Positions 1 to 9,880 of a DNA stretch of 64,000 bases are shown here, piece by piece. The stretch is from Meiothermus ruber DSM 1279. Lineage in GTDB: Bacteria; Deinococcota; Deinococci; Deinococcales; Thermaceae. Both the position numbers and the translations under genes were made by a program. Under the pieces are notes generated by a model. It saw only the letters and a program-made list of their open reading frames with translations, was not told the origin of the DNA and made no database searches. Positions within the stretch are counted from its first letter, which is position 1. Each line of letters starts with the position of its first letter. The DNA lies in NCBI RefSeq assembly GCF_000024425.1, contig NC_013946.1, positions 930,001 to 994,000 of the forward strand, given 5' to 3'.

Positions 1-360
1 GGCCTCGGTCTGGAAGATCCCGGTCTCGAGCCGCAACACCCGCAGGCCCCGCTCGTAGGCATAGGCCTGCAGATGGGCCAGAAGCCGCTTCCCCACACCC
101 TGCCCGCGAAACGCAGGCCGCACGTACATCCGCTTGAGCTCGGCGTACTCCTCGCCAAATAGCTGCACCCCACCACAGCCCGCCGGCTGGCCGTCCAGGT
201 AGGCCACAAAGAAAGCAACCTCCTGCTGGATGAGTTTTTCTACGCTATACCCGTGACGGCTTTTGGGGGGGTACAGCGGCTCCAAGACTGCATCGAGCTC
301 GGCGATCAGGGCCCTGGCGATGGGGCTGTCCGGGGGTTCGGCCTGGATGTGGAGGGGCAT
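1..360 (-). CDS. GNAT family N-acetyltransferase, N-terminal part (runs off left edge)
   Basis: First 120 residues of a GNAT-fold acetyltransferase; the C-terminal end lies outside the window. The acetyl-CoA pyrophosphate-loop motif RGQGVGKRLL is visible at about residues 83-93, after a strand reading EYAELKRMYVRP, the usual motif A context. Family members transfer the acetyl group of acetyl-CoA to an amine; the substrate cannot be read here. The ATG lies 3 bases after the pgk stop codon, so it is probably the last gene of a gap-pgk-GNAT transcript and may be translated by coupling. Thermus often has tpiA after pgk; here this gene takes that place. Confidence 0.85.
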   Translation of the reverse strand, partial: MPLHIQAEPPDSPIARALIAELDAVLEPLYPPKSRHGYSVEKLIQQEVAFFVAYLDGQPAGCGGVQLFGEEYAELKRMYVRPAFRGQGVGKRLLAHLQAYAYERGLRVLRLETGIFQTEA

Positions 361-363
361 ACC

Positions 364-1551
364 CTAGCTTAGCGCTTCTATGCCCGGCAGGGTGCCGAGT
401 TCCAGGAGCTCGAGGCTGGCCCCCCCGCCGGTGGAGACATGGCTAAACTTATCGGCCATGCCCAGCTTGTTGGCCGCCGCCACCGAGTCGCCCCCGCCAA
501 TCACGGTAAAGGCGCCCTCGAGGCGAGCGATGGCCTCGCCCACGGCCAGGGTGCCCTTGGCAAAGTCATCTACCTCGAAGACCCCCATGGGGCCGTTCCA
601 GAGCACCGTCTTGGCGCCTCGCAGCGCCTCGGCAAAGGCTTTGGCACTCTCGGGCCCAATGTCCAGCCCCATCCAGCCGTCCTCGATGGCGTTGGCGGGC
701 ATAATTCGGGTGGGCGCCCCGGCCTCAATTTTTTGCGCCGCCACCACATCGGTGGGCAGCAGCAACTTTACCCCCAGGTCGGAGGCCCTTTTGATAAGGT
801 CGCGGGCCAGATCCAGCTTGTCGTCCTCCACCAGGCTCTTGCCCACCTGCCCCCCCTGGGCCTTGATGAAGGTGAAGGCCATGGCCCCCCCAATCACCAT
901 CCCGGTCACTTTGGGCAGCAGGTTCTCGATCACCCCAATCTTGTCCGAGACCTTGGCCCCGCCCAGCACCACCCAGTAGGGCTTTTCGGGGTTGTGCAGC
1001 ACCTTACCGATGCTGCTGACCTCTTTTTCCATCAGAAAGCCCGCGTAACTGGGCAAAAACCGGGCCACCCCGGTCACCGAGGCGTGGGCCCGGTGGGCCG
1101 AGCCAAAAGCATCGAGCACAAAGGCATCCCCCAGTCGTGCAAACTTCTTCGCCAGCTCCTCGTCGTTCTTTTCCTCACCCGGCTCGAAGCGCACGTTGTC
1201 CAGCAGAATGACCGAGCCGGGGGGCGCGGCCTGCACGCGCTCCAGGGTGGCCTCGCTGGCCGGGGTCAGCTCCGGCGAGCCCCCGATGAAAACCACCGGC
1301 TTGCCCAGGTGTTTTTCCAGAACCGGGGCCACAGGTGCCAGGCTGCTGGCCTCTTCGTAGCCGCCCTTGGGACGCCCAAGGTGCGAGAACAACACCAGGG
1401 TTGCGCCCTGTTCCAGCAAGTGCTTCAGGGTTGGGATGGCCGCCGCCACCCGGGTCTCGTCCTTGACTTTGCCCTCTTTGATGGGCACGTTGAAGTCTAC
1501 CCGCACCAGCACGCGCTTACCGGCAGCGTTGAAGTCTCTGAGTGTTCGCAT
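364..1551 (-). CDS. pgk: phosphoglycerate kinase
   Basis: Glycolytic and gluconeogenic enzyme that interconverts 1,3-bisphosphoglycerate plus ADP with 3-phosphoglycerate plus ATP in the cytoplasm. The product has 395 residues, the normal size. The N-terminal signature RVDFNVP, the [11 protein letters not shown] segment and the nucleotide-binding [11 protein letters not shown] segment near the C-terminus are all present. The start is the ATG at 1551, with AGGAGG 7 bases upstream. The open frame continues 21 codons further upstream, but those codons read [11 protein letters not shown], the translation of an intergenic repeat, and should not be annotated. It follows gap, 107 bases downstream of its stop. 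Confidence 0.98.
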   Translation of the reverse strand: MRTLRDFNAAGKRVLVRVDFNVPIKEGKVKDETRVAAAIPTLKHLLEQGATLVLFSHLGRPKGGYEEASSLAPVAPVLEKHLGKPVVFIGGSPELTPASEATLERVQAAPPGSVILLDNVRFEPGEEKNDEELAKKFARLGDAFVLDAFGSAHRAHASVTGVARFLPSYAGFLMEKEVSSIGKVLHNPEKPYWVVLGGAKVSDKIGVIENLLPKVTGMVIGGAMAFTFIKAQGGQVGKSLVEDDKLDLARDLIKRASDLGVKLLLPTDVVAAQKIEAGAPTRIMPANAIEDGWMGLDIGPESAKAFAEALRGAKTVLWNGPMGVFEVDDFAKGTLAVGEAIARLEGAFTVIGGGDSVAAANKLGMADKFSHVSTGGGASLELLELGTLPGIEALS

Positions 1552-1572
1552 GGTTGACCTCCTAGACAAATG

Positions 1573-1609
1573 CCCTCTCCCACCGGGAGAGGGGTTGGGG
1601 TGAGGGGTG
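1573..1609. repeat. dispersed intergenic palindromic repeat between gap and pgk
   Basis: A perfect inverted repeat CCCTCTCCC-ACC-GGGAGAGGG (1573-1593) followed by GTTGGGGTGAGGGG. The same core, whose translation looks like [10 protein letters not shown], occurs as an intergenic repeat in many unrelated bacteria. It sits in the gap-pgk spacer, just upstream of the pgk ribosome site. As RNA it would form a 9-bp stem, which could affect mRNA processing or pgk expression; that role is inference. Confidence 0.7.
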
Positions 1610-1658
1610 GGCAAAGGTGAAGCCGCTCACCCCCTGCGCCCCCTCCAAAGGTGCGGGC

Positions 1659-2705
<1,047 letters not shown>

Positions 2706-2853
2706 CTATAACGCCTCTATCCCAGGACGCCTAGACTTAAGGATACCCTTTTGCGCTGCACGCGACGAAAAATCCAGCAACGCCACCTTTCGCACAGGTT
2801 TTTTTGAGGCCGACTGCCCTGTGTGGATGATGCGCCTCAATTGCCGGCTCAAG

Positions 2854-4017
2854 CTACGCCAGTCCAATGTAGCGCAGGTACCACTGCACAAGGGCGGTTC
2901 CATAGAAGAACGCAACCAGTCCGCCAATAGCCAGATACGGCCCGAATGGTATTTGACTCTCGCCGCTATACCTGCGCATGATCAGACCGATGACAGCGCC
3001 AGCAAAAACGGCGATAAAAACGGCCACCAGCAGGTTGGCAAAGCCCAGCCAGACCCCTAGAAATCCGGCCAGCACCACATCGCCATAGCCCATTACGGTC
3101 ACGTACCCTTGCGGGTTTTCTTCGGTGGATGGGGGCTCCACCTTATCGGATGGGTTGCGGAGCCACCAGTACAGCATGCCGGCCAGGGCCATGCCCCCTG
3201 CGCTGACCAGCAAACCCCGAAGACTCTCCAGCGGGGAAAGACCCAGCGCCCAGGCAGCAAGCGGGGCCAGCGCAGCAAGACCGAGGGTCAGGCTGTCGTG
3301 CAGTGCCCATACCTTACCTGTGCGGGCGTTGAGCGAGGCGTTTAGCAGCCCCACCACAAGGCCCAGCCCGCCCAGCCAGGTGCCCCCTACGCTGCCCAGC
3401 ATCCCACCCCAGGCCCCAAGCATGGCAGCCAGATGTACCAGGTGCACACCGAAGGGGCCTTCGCGAGGGCCATCCTTGAAGCGGTTGTACAGCCATCCGC
3501 CATAGCCTGCGAACAACGCGACCAAGCCGGCGCCCATCAGGCCGCCTTCCAGAGCGGTCTGAAAGCTATGTGGGAAACCCAGCGCCCCCGCCCCCAGCAG
3601 GCCCAGGAAGAATCCGGTGAAATTGAGTGAATTGGGCAGGGTTTTGGTGTCAATGTCAATAAATGACAGGGCAATTAGCAGGGCGATAAAGGCCCATATA
3701 AAGACCAGATCGGGGAAAACGGGGTGCAAAATTGCGGATAGGCTAAACAGGGCTGCTGTCAGGGCTTCTACCAGCGGGTAACGCACCGAGATGGCAGCCT
3801 TACAGTTTCTGCACCGGCCACCCTGCAGAACCCAGGAGGCAATTGGCACCAGCTCGGCTGGGGAAAGGGTGTGCTCACAATGGGGGCAGCGCGATCGCGG
3901 CCAGACCACCGAAAGACCAGCCGGAAGGCGATAAATGACCACGTTCAAAAAAGAGCCAATCAGGCTGCCCAGTATAAACGCTAAAGCGGCCAGCGCAGGT
4001 AGAGGAAAGACATCCAC
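2854..4017 (-). CDS. pilD: type IV prepilin peptidase (A24 family), PilD
   Basis: Integral membrane aspartic peptidase that cleaves the leader of type IV prepilins and usually methylates the new N-terminus. It starts with a hydrophobic segment and GSFLNVVIYRLP, then the cytoplasmic zinc motif with CPHC (Cys44, Cys47) and CRNC (Cys69, Cys72). The two A24 aspartates are in FIDIDTK (about residue 121-123) and GYGDVVL (about residue 311). At 387 residues it is clearly longer than the roughly 220-290 usual for the family. The extra length lies between the two aspartate segments, as additional hydrophobic helices plus a polar stretch (KVEPPSTEEN). It probably processes the pilins assembled by PilF, encoded nearby. 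Confidence 0.93.
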   Translation of the reverse strand: MDVFPLPALAALAFILGSLIGSFLNVVIYRLPAGLSVVWPRSRCPHCEHTLSPAELVPIASWVLQGGRCRNCKAAISVRYPLVEALTAALFSLSAILHPVFPDLVFIWAFIALLIALSFIDIDTKTLPNSLNFTGFFLGLLGAGALGFPHSFQTALEGGLMGAGLVALFAGYGGWLYNRFKDGPREGPFGVHLVHLAAMLGAWGGMLGSVGGTWLGGLGLVVGLLNASLNARTGKVWALHDSLTLGLAALAPLAAWALGLSPLESLRGLLVSAGGMALAGMLYWWLRNPSDKVEPPSTEENPQGYVTVMGYGDVVLAGFLGVWLGFANLLVAVFIAVFAGAVIGLIMRRYSGESQIPFGPYLAIGGLVAFFYGTALVQWYLRYIGLA

Positions 4018-4193
4018 CCTGTTATTGTAGGCTCTGAGCGCCGGGCTGCTTGTGATGACAGTGTGAACCTGGCTGGCCCGGTTTTCGCCTGTGTTTGGCT
4101 GGGGGGGTGGCCCGGCGATGCCAGGGTTGGCAGTGAGATTTGTTTGGTGGAGCTTTTGTTGGTGTTGAATGGCTGCTAGGAGGTGTTGGGTTC

Positions 4194-4928
4194 TTGCAGT
4201 TGCTTACCAGTCCTTTGCTAGAGGTGCCCCATGGCTTCACCACCCGCCAGGGTGGTGTGTCGCCAGCCCCGTTCGACAGCCTCAACCTGGGTCTGTCCAC
4301 GGCAGATCATCCAGGGCATGTGCTGGAAAACCGGCGCAGGGTGCTGGCGGCTTTCGGGAACCCGCCGGTGGTAGCCCTAAGTCAAGTTCATGGCAACCGG
4401 GTGCATGTGGTTGAGACGGCTGGGGAGTGGGAAGGGGACGGGGTGTTGACCGCCACCCCCGGACTGTTGCTGCGGGTTACTGTGGCCGACTGCTACCCCA
4501 TCCTGCTCCACGATCCTGTTAGGCGTGTGGTGGGGGCGTTGCACGCAGGCTGGCGGGGGGTGGTTTCGGGTATTTTGCCGCGGGCCCTGGAACTGATGCA
4601 GTCCCGGTATGGCTCGAGCCCCGAGAACATTCGACTGGCGGTGGGCCCTGGCATCAGCGGCCCCAACTTCCAGGTGGGCCCGGAGGTGCTGGAGCAGTTT
4701 GAGCGGGTGGGCCTGGCTTTTGCTTGGCCCGATCCAAAGCATCCAGGCAGATACCGGCTCGACCTCGAGCGGGCCATCCACGCCCAGGCCCTGCAAGGTG
4801 GGATTGACCCCCGGCATTACTGGGCGTTGGGACGCTGCACCTATGCCGATACGGCCTTCTTTTCGCACCGCAGGGATCGGGGTCAGACCGGCCGTATGTG
4901 GGCTGTCATAATGCTGCCCAACCATTAG
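4194..4928 (+). CDS. pgeF: laccase-domain protein, YfiH/PgeF family
   Basis: Member of the multicopper-polyphenol-oxidase-like (DUF152/YfiH) family. Studied members act as purine nucleoside phosphorylase/adenosine deaminase or edit peptidoglycan precursors; the substrate here is unknown. Family motifs are intact: SQVHGNRV, ADCYPILL, HAGWRG, VGPGIS and FFSHRRD...GR at the C-terminus. About 244 residues, the usual size. The frame is open further upstream to 4140, but the best start is TTG 4194, which has AGGAGG at 4178-4183; TTG 4200 is an alternative. It is divergent from pilD and 37 bases upstream of the HAD phosphatase gene. Confidence 0.9.
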   Translation: MQLLTSPLLEVPHGFTTRQGGVSPAPFDSLNLGLSTADHPGHVLENRRRVLAAFGNPPVVALSQVHGNRVHVVETAGEWEGDGVLTATPGLLLRVTVADCYPILLHDPVRRVVGALHAGWRGVVSGILPRALELMQSRYGSSPENIRLAVGPGISGPNFQVGPEVLEQFERVGLAFAWPDPKHPGRYRLDLERAIHAQALQGGIDPRHYWALGRCTYADTAFFSHRRDRGQTGRMWAVIMLPNH

Positions 4929-4965
4929 CCCTGTTCTTCCTTATAGAAGTTTTCGTTACACTGGA

Positions 4966-5523
4966 ATGGTGCTCAAGCCAAGGGCCCAGCTTAACTCGGT
5001 GACCGAAGTGACCCCCGCCTGGCTTCAGGAGCGGGGCTTGCGGGCAGTGCTGCTCGACCTGGACAACACCTTGGTGCCCTATAGAACCTATGGCGAGGTT
5101 CCCGAGGCCTTGCAGGCCTGGCTACAGACCCAGAAGCAAGCGGGTATCCCGGTGATGCTGGTTTCCAATGCCACTTCCCGGCGGGTGCGCTACTGGTGCG
5201 AGAAGCTGGGAATTCCGGGCTTTGGGCCGGCAGGTAAACCCTGGTTTGGTTTTCGCGAGGCCCTGCGGCGGCTGGGCCTGCGCCCTGAAGAGGTGGCGGT
5301 GGTGGGTGATCAGCTCTTTACCGACGTGCTGGGGGGCAACCTGGTGGGGATGTACACCGTGCTGGTACCGCCGCTGGCCCAGAAGGAACTGGGATACACC
5401 CGCCTGGTGCGAAAGCTCGAGCGCTGGATACTGGGCAATACCAACCGCAAACGTCCTGTGGGAGCCCAAGAGGAATTTGACCCAAAAGATTTTGCGCCGA
5501 ACCCCAGAATAAGCAAAGACTAG
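4966..5523 (+). CDS. YqeG family HAD IIIA-type phosphatase
   Basis: Soluble HAD-superfamily phosphatase of 185 residues. The nucleophile motif I reads LLDLDNTLVP (DxDxT), motif II is MLVSNAT, and motif IV is VVGDQLFTDVLGG, with the lysine of motif III in GKPWFGF. This is the YqeG pattern with a compact cap-less fold. The physiological substrate is not known from sequence. It lies between the YfiH-family gene and pilF. Upstream, TATAGA at 4942-4947 lies 18 bases before the ATG, and no clear Shine-Dalgarno site is present. Confidence 0.92.
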   Translation: MVLKPRAQLNSVTEVTPAWLQERGLRAVLLDLDNTLVPYRTYGEVPEALQAWLQTQKQAGIPVMLVSNATSRRVRYWCEKLGIPGFGPAGKPWFGFREALRRLGLRPEEVAVVGDQLFTDVLGGNLVGMYTVLVPPLAQKELGYTRLVRKLERWILGNTNRKRPVGAQEEFDPKDFAPNPRISKD

Positions 5524-5622
5524 GAGGAAGCCGCGTGATGCCTTGTAGGTATACAAACGTTGCCCTGTTCACTGGCTCATTGGTCTTGGGTATCCACTGC
5601 TTGGTGTAGGAGGACTGGTTGA

Positions 5623-8280
5623 ATGGCCAACGTCTTGACAATTGGAGATAAACGGCTGGGCGCTGCCCTGTTGGACATGGGGCTGCTGGGGGATGAAGAA
5701 CTGCAGCGAGCCCTCGAGCAGCACCGTGAAGTGGGGGGGAACCTCTCGGAGATTATCGTCGACCTGGGCTTGCTCTCTGAGCGACGCATTGCCCAGGCCA
5801 TTGAACAGGCCTTTGGTATTCCGCTGGTGGAGCTAGCCGACATGGAAATTTCACCCGAGGCCAAGTCGCTCATTCCGGCAGAGCGGGCGCGGGATCTGGG
5901 TGCCATTCCCTTCAGCGTGGAGGGGGGCACCTTGCGGGTGGCCCTGCTAAACCCGTTGGACAACCTGGTGCTTGAGGAGCTCGAAGACCTCACCAATCAG
6001 ATCATCGAGCCCTACCTGGCTACCCCGTCCTCTTTTCGCTACGCCCTGGCGGTGCACTACCCCGAGCTGGGCCTGCCGGTGCCCCCGCCGCCCTCGGCTG
6101 CCTCGCAGGGCGAGATGCAACTGGGTGAAATCCTGGTCAGCAAAGGCTGGCTGAGCCGGGAGGATCTCGAGGCCGCTTTGGTTGAGCAGGAGAAGACCGG
6201 TGAGCTATTGGGTCGGCTGCTTGTGAACAAATTCGGCCTGGCCGAGGAACGGCTTTACCAGGCCCTGGCCGAGCAGGCCGGTATCGAGTTTAGGGCGGAA
6301 CTGGACGACCTCGAGCTGCAACAGGAGGTCTCGGCCTATTTGCTGCGCCCCGATGCGCTGCGCTACCAGGCTATACCAGCCCGTCAGGATGGGCAGCAGG
6401 TGCTGGTGGTACTGGCCGACCCACGCCACCGACACGCTGTGGCCCGGTTGATCGAACGCCCCACCAAGTTCATCCTGACCCTGCCCAAGGTTTGGGAAGC
6501 CTTGTTTGGCAAAGCCTATCCTGAAAAGAGCCGCCTGGGGGAAGCCTTGGTGCAGGAAGGTAAGCTGGGACGCGCCGCTTTACAGGATGCGCTTTCGGTG
6601 CAGCGCCGCATGGGCAAAACCCGGCCTCTGGGCGAAGTGTTGGTCGAACTGGGTTACGTGAGCGCCCAGGATGTGGAAGAGGCCCTGGCCAAACAGCGGC
6701 AGGGCGGGGGCCGCCTCGAAGACACCCTGGTGCAGTCGGGCAAGATCAAGCCAGAGATGCTGGCGAAGAGCCTGGCCACCCAGCTTGGCTACCCCTACAT
6801 CGACCCCACCGACTCGCCCCCCGATCCTTCGGTGCTCACCATGGTGCCCGAAAGCACGGTTCGGCGCTACACCATTTTTCCCCACCACCTCGAGGGCAAC
6901 ACCCTGGTGGTCTTGATGAAAGACCCCCGCAATATCCTGGCCATCGACGACCTACGCATGATCACCAAACGCGATGTGATGCCGGCGGTCTCAGCGGAAG
7001 CGGCCATTACCAAGCTTATCGAGCGGTTCTATGGCAGCACCACCGGGGTGGAGGAGCTGGCCCGGGAGTTTGAGGGTAAGAAAAGAGAAGAAGAGGCTGC
7101 CGATACCAGCGCCCTCGACGATAACGCGGTGGTCAAGCTGGTCAACAGCATTATCCGCGAGGCCTTCTTGCAGGATGCTTCGGACATCCACATCGAGCCC
7201 CGCCAGTCGGATATCCTGGTGCGCATCCGAATCGATGGCACCCTGCGGGAGTACATGCGCCTGCCCAGGGGGGCCGGGCCGGCGATTGCCTCGAGGATCA
7301 AGATTATGGCCAACCTGGACATCGCCGAGCGACGCCTGCCCCAGGACGGCCGGGTGCGCTACCGCGACCGTTCCATTGACCTGGATCTGCGTCTTTCCAC
7401 CCTGCCCACCGTATACGGCGAAAAAATTGTAATGCGTCTGCTGCGCAAAGCCGCCGACATCCCTGAAATTGAGCAGCTCGGATTCGCGCCGGATGTGTTT
7501 CAGCGCTTTGAAGACGTGATTTCCAAGCCCTACGGCATCTTCCTGATTACCGGGCCTACGGGCTCGGGTAAGTCCTTCACCACCTTCAGCATTCTGAAGC
7601 GCATCGCCACCCCCGACAAAAACACCACCACCATCGAAGACCCGGTCGAGTACGAGATCCCCGGGATTAACCAAACCCAGGTGAACCCGGTGGCCGGCCT
7701 GACCTTTGCCAAGGCCCTGCGGAGCTTCCTGCGGCAAGACCCCGATATCATCATGGTGGGTGAGATCCGCGACTCTGAAACGGCCAAGATTGCCACCGAG
7801 GCGGCCCTGACCGGTCACCTGGTGATCGCCACCCTGCACACCAACGATGCCGCAGGGGCCGTTACCCGGCTGGATGAGATGGGGGTGGAACTCTTCAACA
7901 TCTCGGCGGCGCTGGTGGGGGTGCTGGCCCAGCGCTTGGTGCGCAAGATCTGCGAGCACTGCAAAATTCAGGTTGAGCCCGACCCAACCGTGCTACGCCG
8001 GCTGGAGCTGTCCAGGGAGGAGCTGCGTGGCAAAACCCTCTACAAAGGCACGGGGTGCGATAAGTGCAACGGCACCGGCTATAAGGGCCGTACGGCCATC
8101 CACGAGCTCATGGTGCTCGACGATGAGATCCGCCGGGCTATTGTGGAGGGGCAGTCGGCCACCCAGATTAAGGAGATCGCCCGCAGGGGTGGTATGAAAA
8201 CCCTGCGCGAGGACGGTATTCAAAAAGCTTTCCTGGGCCTGACCACCCTGGAAGAGGTGATGGCCCGCACCAACGAGTAG
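5623..8280 (+). CDS. pilF: type IV pilus assembly/DNA uptake ATPase PilF (PilB homologue) with extended N-terminal GSPII/MshEN region
   Basis: Hexameric cytoplasmic ATPase that powers pilus extension and, in Thermus, DNA uptake. At 885 residues it matches Thermus PilF (about 889), not the roughly 560 of ordinary PilB. Before the motor it carries several MshEN-like modules, recognised by repeated helices such as LGAALLDMGLL, LGEILVSKGWL, LGEALVQEGKL and LGEVLVELGYV (about residues 8-450). In Thermus these modules bind cyclic-di-GMP. The motor has Walker A GPTGSGKS near residue 644, Walker B DPDIIMVGEIRD and the tetracysteine zinc site Cys777, Cys780, Cys812, Cys815. Start ATG 5623 follows TAGGAGGA at good spacing. 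Confidence 0.96.
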   Translation: MANVLTIGDKRLGAALLDMGLLGDEELQRALEQHREVGGNLSEIIVDLGLLSERRIAQAIEQAFGIPLVELADMEISPEAKSLIPAERARDLGAIPFSVEGGTLRVALLNPLDNLVLEELEDLTNQIIEPYLATPSSFRYALAVHYPELGLPVPPPPSAASQGEMQLGEILVSKGWLSREDLEAALVEQEKTGELLGRLLVNKFGLAEERLYQALAEQAGIEFRAELDDLELQQEVSAYLLRPDALRYQAIPARQDGQQVLVVLADPRHRHAVARLIERPTKFILTLPKVWEALFGKAYPEKSRLGEALVQEGKLGRAALQDALSVQRRMGKTRPLGEVLVELGYVSAQDVEEALAKQRQGGGRLEDTLVQSGKIKPEMLAKSLATQLGYPYIDPTDSPPDPSVLTMVPESTVRRYTIFPHHLEGNTLVVLMKDPRNILAIDDLRMITKRDVMPAVSAEAAITKLIERFYGSTTGVEELAREFEGKKREEEAADTSALDDNAVVKLVNSIIREAFLQDASDIHIEPRQSDILVRIRIDGTLREYMRLPRGAGPAIASRIKIMANLDIAERRLPQDGRVRYRDRSIDLDLRLSTLPTVYGEKIVMRLLRKAADIPEIEQLGFAPDVFQRFEDVISKPYGIFLITGPTGSGKSFTTFSILKRIATPDKNTTTIEDPVEYEIPGINQTQVNPVAGLTFAKALRSFLRQDPDIIMVGEIRDSETAKIATEAALTGHLVIATLHTNDAAGAVTRLDEMGVELFNISAALVGVLAQRLVRKICEHCKIQVEPDPTVLRRLELSREELRGKTLYKGTGCDKCNGTGYKGRTAIHELMVLDDEIRRAIVEGQSATQIKEIARRGGMKTLREDGIQKAFLGLTTLEEVMARTNE

Positions 8281-8362
8281 GGCCGGTGGCTGCGGGAAGC
8301 CAATCAAGCGCTGTTTTCTGAGAGGGCTTATTGAGCCGATCCCCAGATGGGGCGCAAAGCGG

Positions 8363-8368
8363 TAGAAT
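8363..8368 (+). promoter_or_regulatory. candidate -10 box of a leaderless promoter for the M20 peptidase gene
   Basis: TAGAAT lies 9 bases before the ATG at 8378, with no Shine-Dalgarno site between. Transcription would then start at or just before the ATG. The same TAGAAT-9-ATG arrangement recurs at 32453. No good -35 box was found. Confidence 0.5.
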
Positions 8369-8377
8369 CGCTTTGCT

Positions 8378-9736
8378 ATGAGCTGGCCCGATTACCTAAA
8401 ACAACACCAAGCGGCTCACCTCGAGGACTTCCGTGCTTTTTTAGCCATCCCCAGCATCTCGGCCCAGCCCGCCCGCCAGGCCGACGTGCGGCGGGCTGCG
8501 GAATGGCTGGCCGGGCGGTTTCGCCAGGCCGGCTTTACCGCCGAGGTGTGTCCCACCGCCGGGCATCCGGTGGTGCTGGCCGAGTACTGCCCTTACCCCG
8601 ACCGGCCCACGGTGCTTTTCTACGGCCATTACGACGTGCAGCCGGCCGACAACCCTGAGCGCTGGAACTCCCCGCCCTTTGAACCCACCGTGGTGGATGG
8701 GCGCATCGTGGCCCGCGGGGCCTCGGATATGAAGGGGCAGGTGATGGCCTTTCTGCTGGCCGCCGAGGCGCTGATCGCTACTGGGAGCCTCCACCTCAAC
8801 GTGAAGGCCCTCATCGAGGGGGAGGAGGAGATCAGCAGCCCCAGCCTGCCGGCATTTATCGAGCAGCACCGGGAACGGCTGCGCTGCGACATGATCATCA
8901 ACGGGGATAGCGGCCAGCTTTCCGAGACCACCCCGCTGCTGAGCCTTGGGGCGCGGGGTATTTGCGGCCTCGAGTTCGACCTGATCGGCCCCAGCCACGA
9001 CCTGCACTCGGGCTCCTGGGGCGGCCAGGTGCAAAACCCCCTGCACGCTATGGCCGAACTGATTGCCTCGTTGCACAACCCCGACGGCAGCGTGGCGGTC
9101 GAGGGTTTTTACGACGATGTGGAACCCCTCAGCCCCGAATTGCGCGAGTGGTACAAGCGGATTCCCTGGAACGAAGCGGAGATGAAACAGAAGCTGGGGG
9201 TGCCCGAGTTTTATGGTGAGGCGGGTTATTCCCCCTGGGAGCGCATCACCGGACGGCCCACCCTCGAGGTCAACGGGATGTGGGGTGGCTACATGGGGCC
9301 GGGGGGTATGACGGTGATTCCCTCCACCGCGCATGCCAAAATCACCTGTCGCCTGGTACCCTACCAAGACCCCGATAAGATCGTGGCCCTGATCAGGTCG
9401 CACCTGGAGGCCCGCCTGCCCAAAGGTGTGCGCCTGGAGGTGCGGGTTAAGGAGTCGGGGGCCCCGGCGTTTCGCATGCGGGCCGACCACCCGGTGGCCC
9501 AGGTGGCCCGGGAAGTCCTCACCGAGCTGTACGGGGTGCCGCCGGTGGAGACCATGTTTGGTGGCTCGGTGCCCATTCTGAGTACCCTTAAGCAGCAGCT
9601 AGGCCACGATCCAGTGAGCTTTGGTTTTGGCCTCGAGGACGAGCTGATTCACTCCCCCAACGAGTTCTTCAGGCTCTCGAGCTTTGAAAAAGGCAAGCAG
9701 GGCTATGCCCGGCTGCTCATGCGCTTGGCTTCTTAG
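8378..9736 (+). CDS. M20 family dinuclear zinc peptidase (dipeptidase/ArgE/DapE/CPG2 group)
   Basis: Cytosolic metallopeptidase of 452 residues. The metal and catalytic motifs of the M20 family are present: YGHYDVQPAD (His and Asp), RGASDMKG, EGEEEISS (catalytic Glu pair) and NGDSG. A dimerisation-domain insertion follows, with GPSHDLHSGSWGG, and the C-terminal metal ligand is probably the His of LIHSPNE. Length and motif spacing fit the dipeptidase/peptidase V-like subgroup, which hydrolyses short peptides; the exact substrate cannot be deduced. The start codon seems to be leaderless. Confidence 0.93.
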   Translation: MSWPDYLKQHQAAHLEDFRAFLAIPSISAQPARQADVRRAAEWLAGRFRQAGFTAEVCPTAGHPVVLAEYCPYPDRPTVLFYGHYDVQPADNPERWNSPPFEPTVVDGRIVARGASDMKGQVMAFLLAAEALIATGSLHLNVKALIEGEEEISSPSLPAFIEQHRERLRCDMIINGDSGQLSETTPLLSLGARGICGLEFDLIGPSHDLHSGSWGGQVQNPLHAMAELIASLHNPDGSVAVEGFYDDVEPLSPELREWYKRIPWNEAEMKQKLGVPEFYGEAGYSPWERITGRPTLEVNGMWGGYMGPGGMTVIPSTAHAKITCRLVPYQDPDKIVALIRSHLEARLPKGVRLEVRVKESGAPAFRMRADHPVAQVAREVLTELYGVPPVETMFGGSVPILSTLKQQLGHDPVSFGFGLEDELIHSPNEFFRLSSFEKGKQGYARLLMRLAS

Positions 9737-9801
9737 CTGTGGCCGGCCTGCCGCCAGAAACCCGCTCCAACAGGCCAGGCCCCACTAAAGAATTGCTCAA
9801 C

Positions 9802-9819
9802 GCCAAGGTTAACTTTGGC
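9802..9819. promoter_or_regulatory. 18-bp near-perfect palindrome upstream of the PEGA-domain gene
   Basis: GCCAAGGTTAACTTTGGC pairs with itself at 8 of 9 positions. It is 61 bases upstream of the start codon at 9881 and has no following T-run, so an operator is more likely than a terminator. No recognised family consensus was matched. Confidence 0.4.
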
Positions 9820-9880
9820 TGAATGGGCTCTCACGACGGTCAGTCCCAGTATCCTACGCTGGGGGTGGAGGAGGCCATAC

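Noticed and set aside
439-1557. Long plus-strand open frame (372 codons) opposite pgk
   Set aside because: Antisense shadow of a well-conserved gene in high-GC DNA; no ribosome site, and a composition rich in His, Gly and Gln typical of such shadows.
1552-1614. N-terminal extension of PGK by 21 residues
   Set aside because: The codons translate an intergenic repeat and lie upstream of a strong ribosome site and the conserved N-terminus.
2706-2927. Small minus-strand ORF between gap and pilD
   Set aside because: It overlaps the end of pilD in another frame, has no ribosome site and no family resemblance.
4022-4300. Minus-strand ORF upstream of pilD, overlapping the laccase-domain gene
   Set aside because: Pro/Ser/Thr/His-rich low-complexity translation opposite the real gene; no supportable start.
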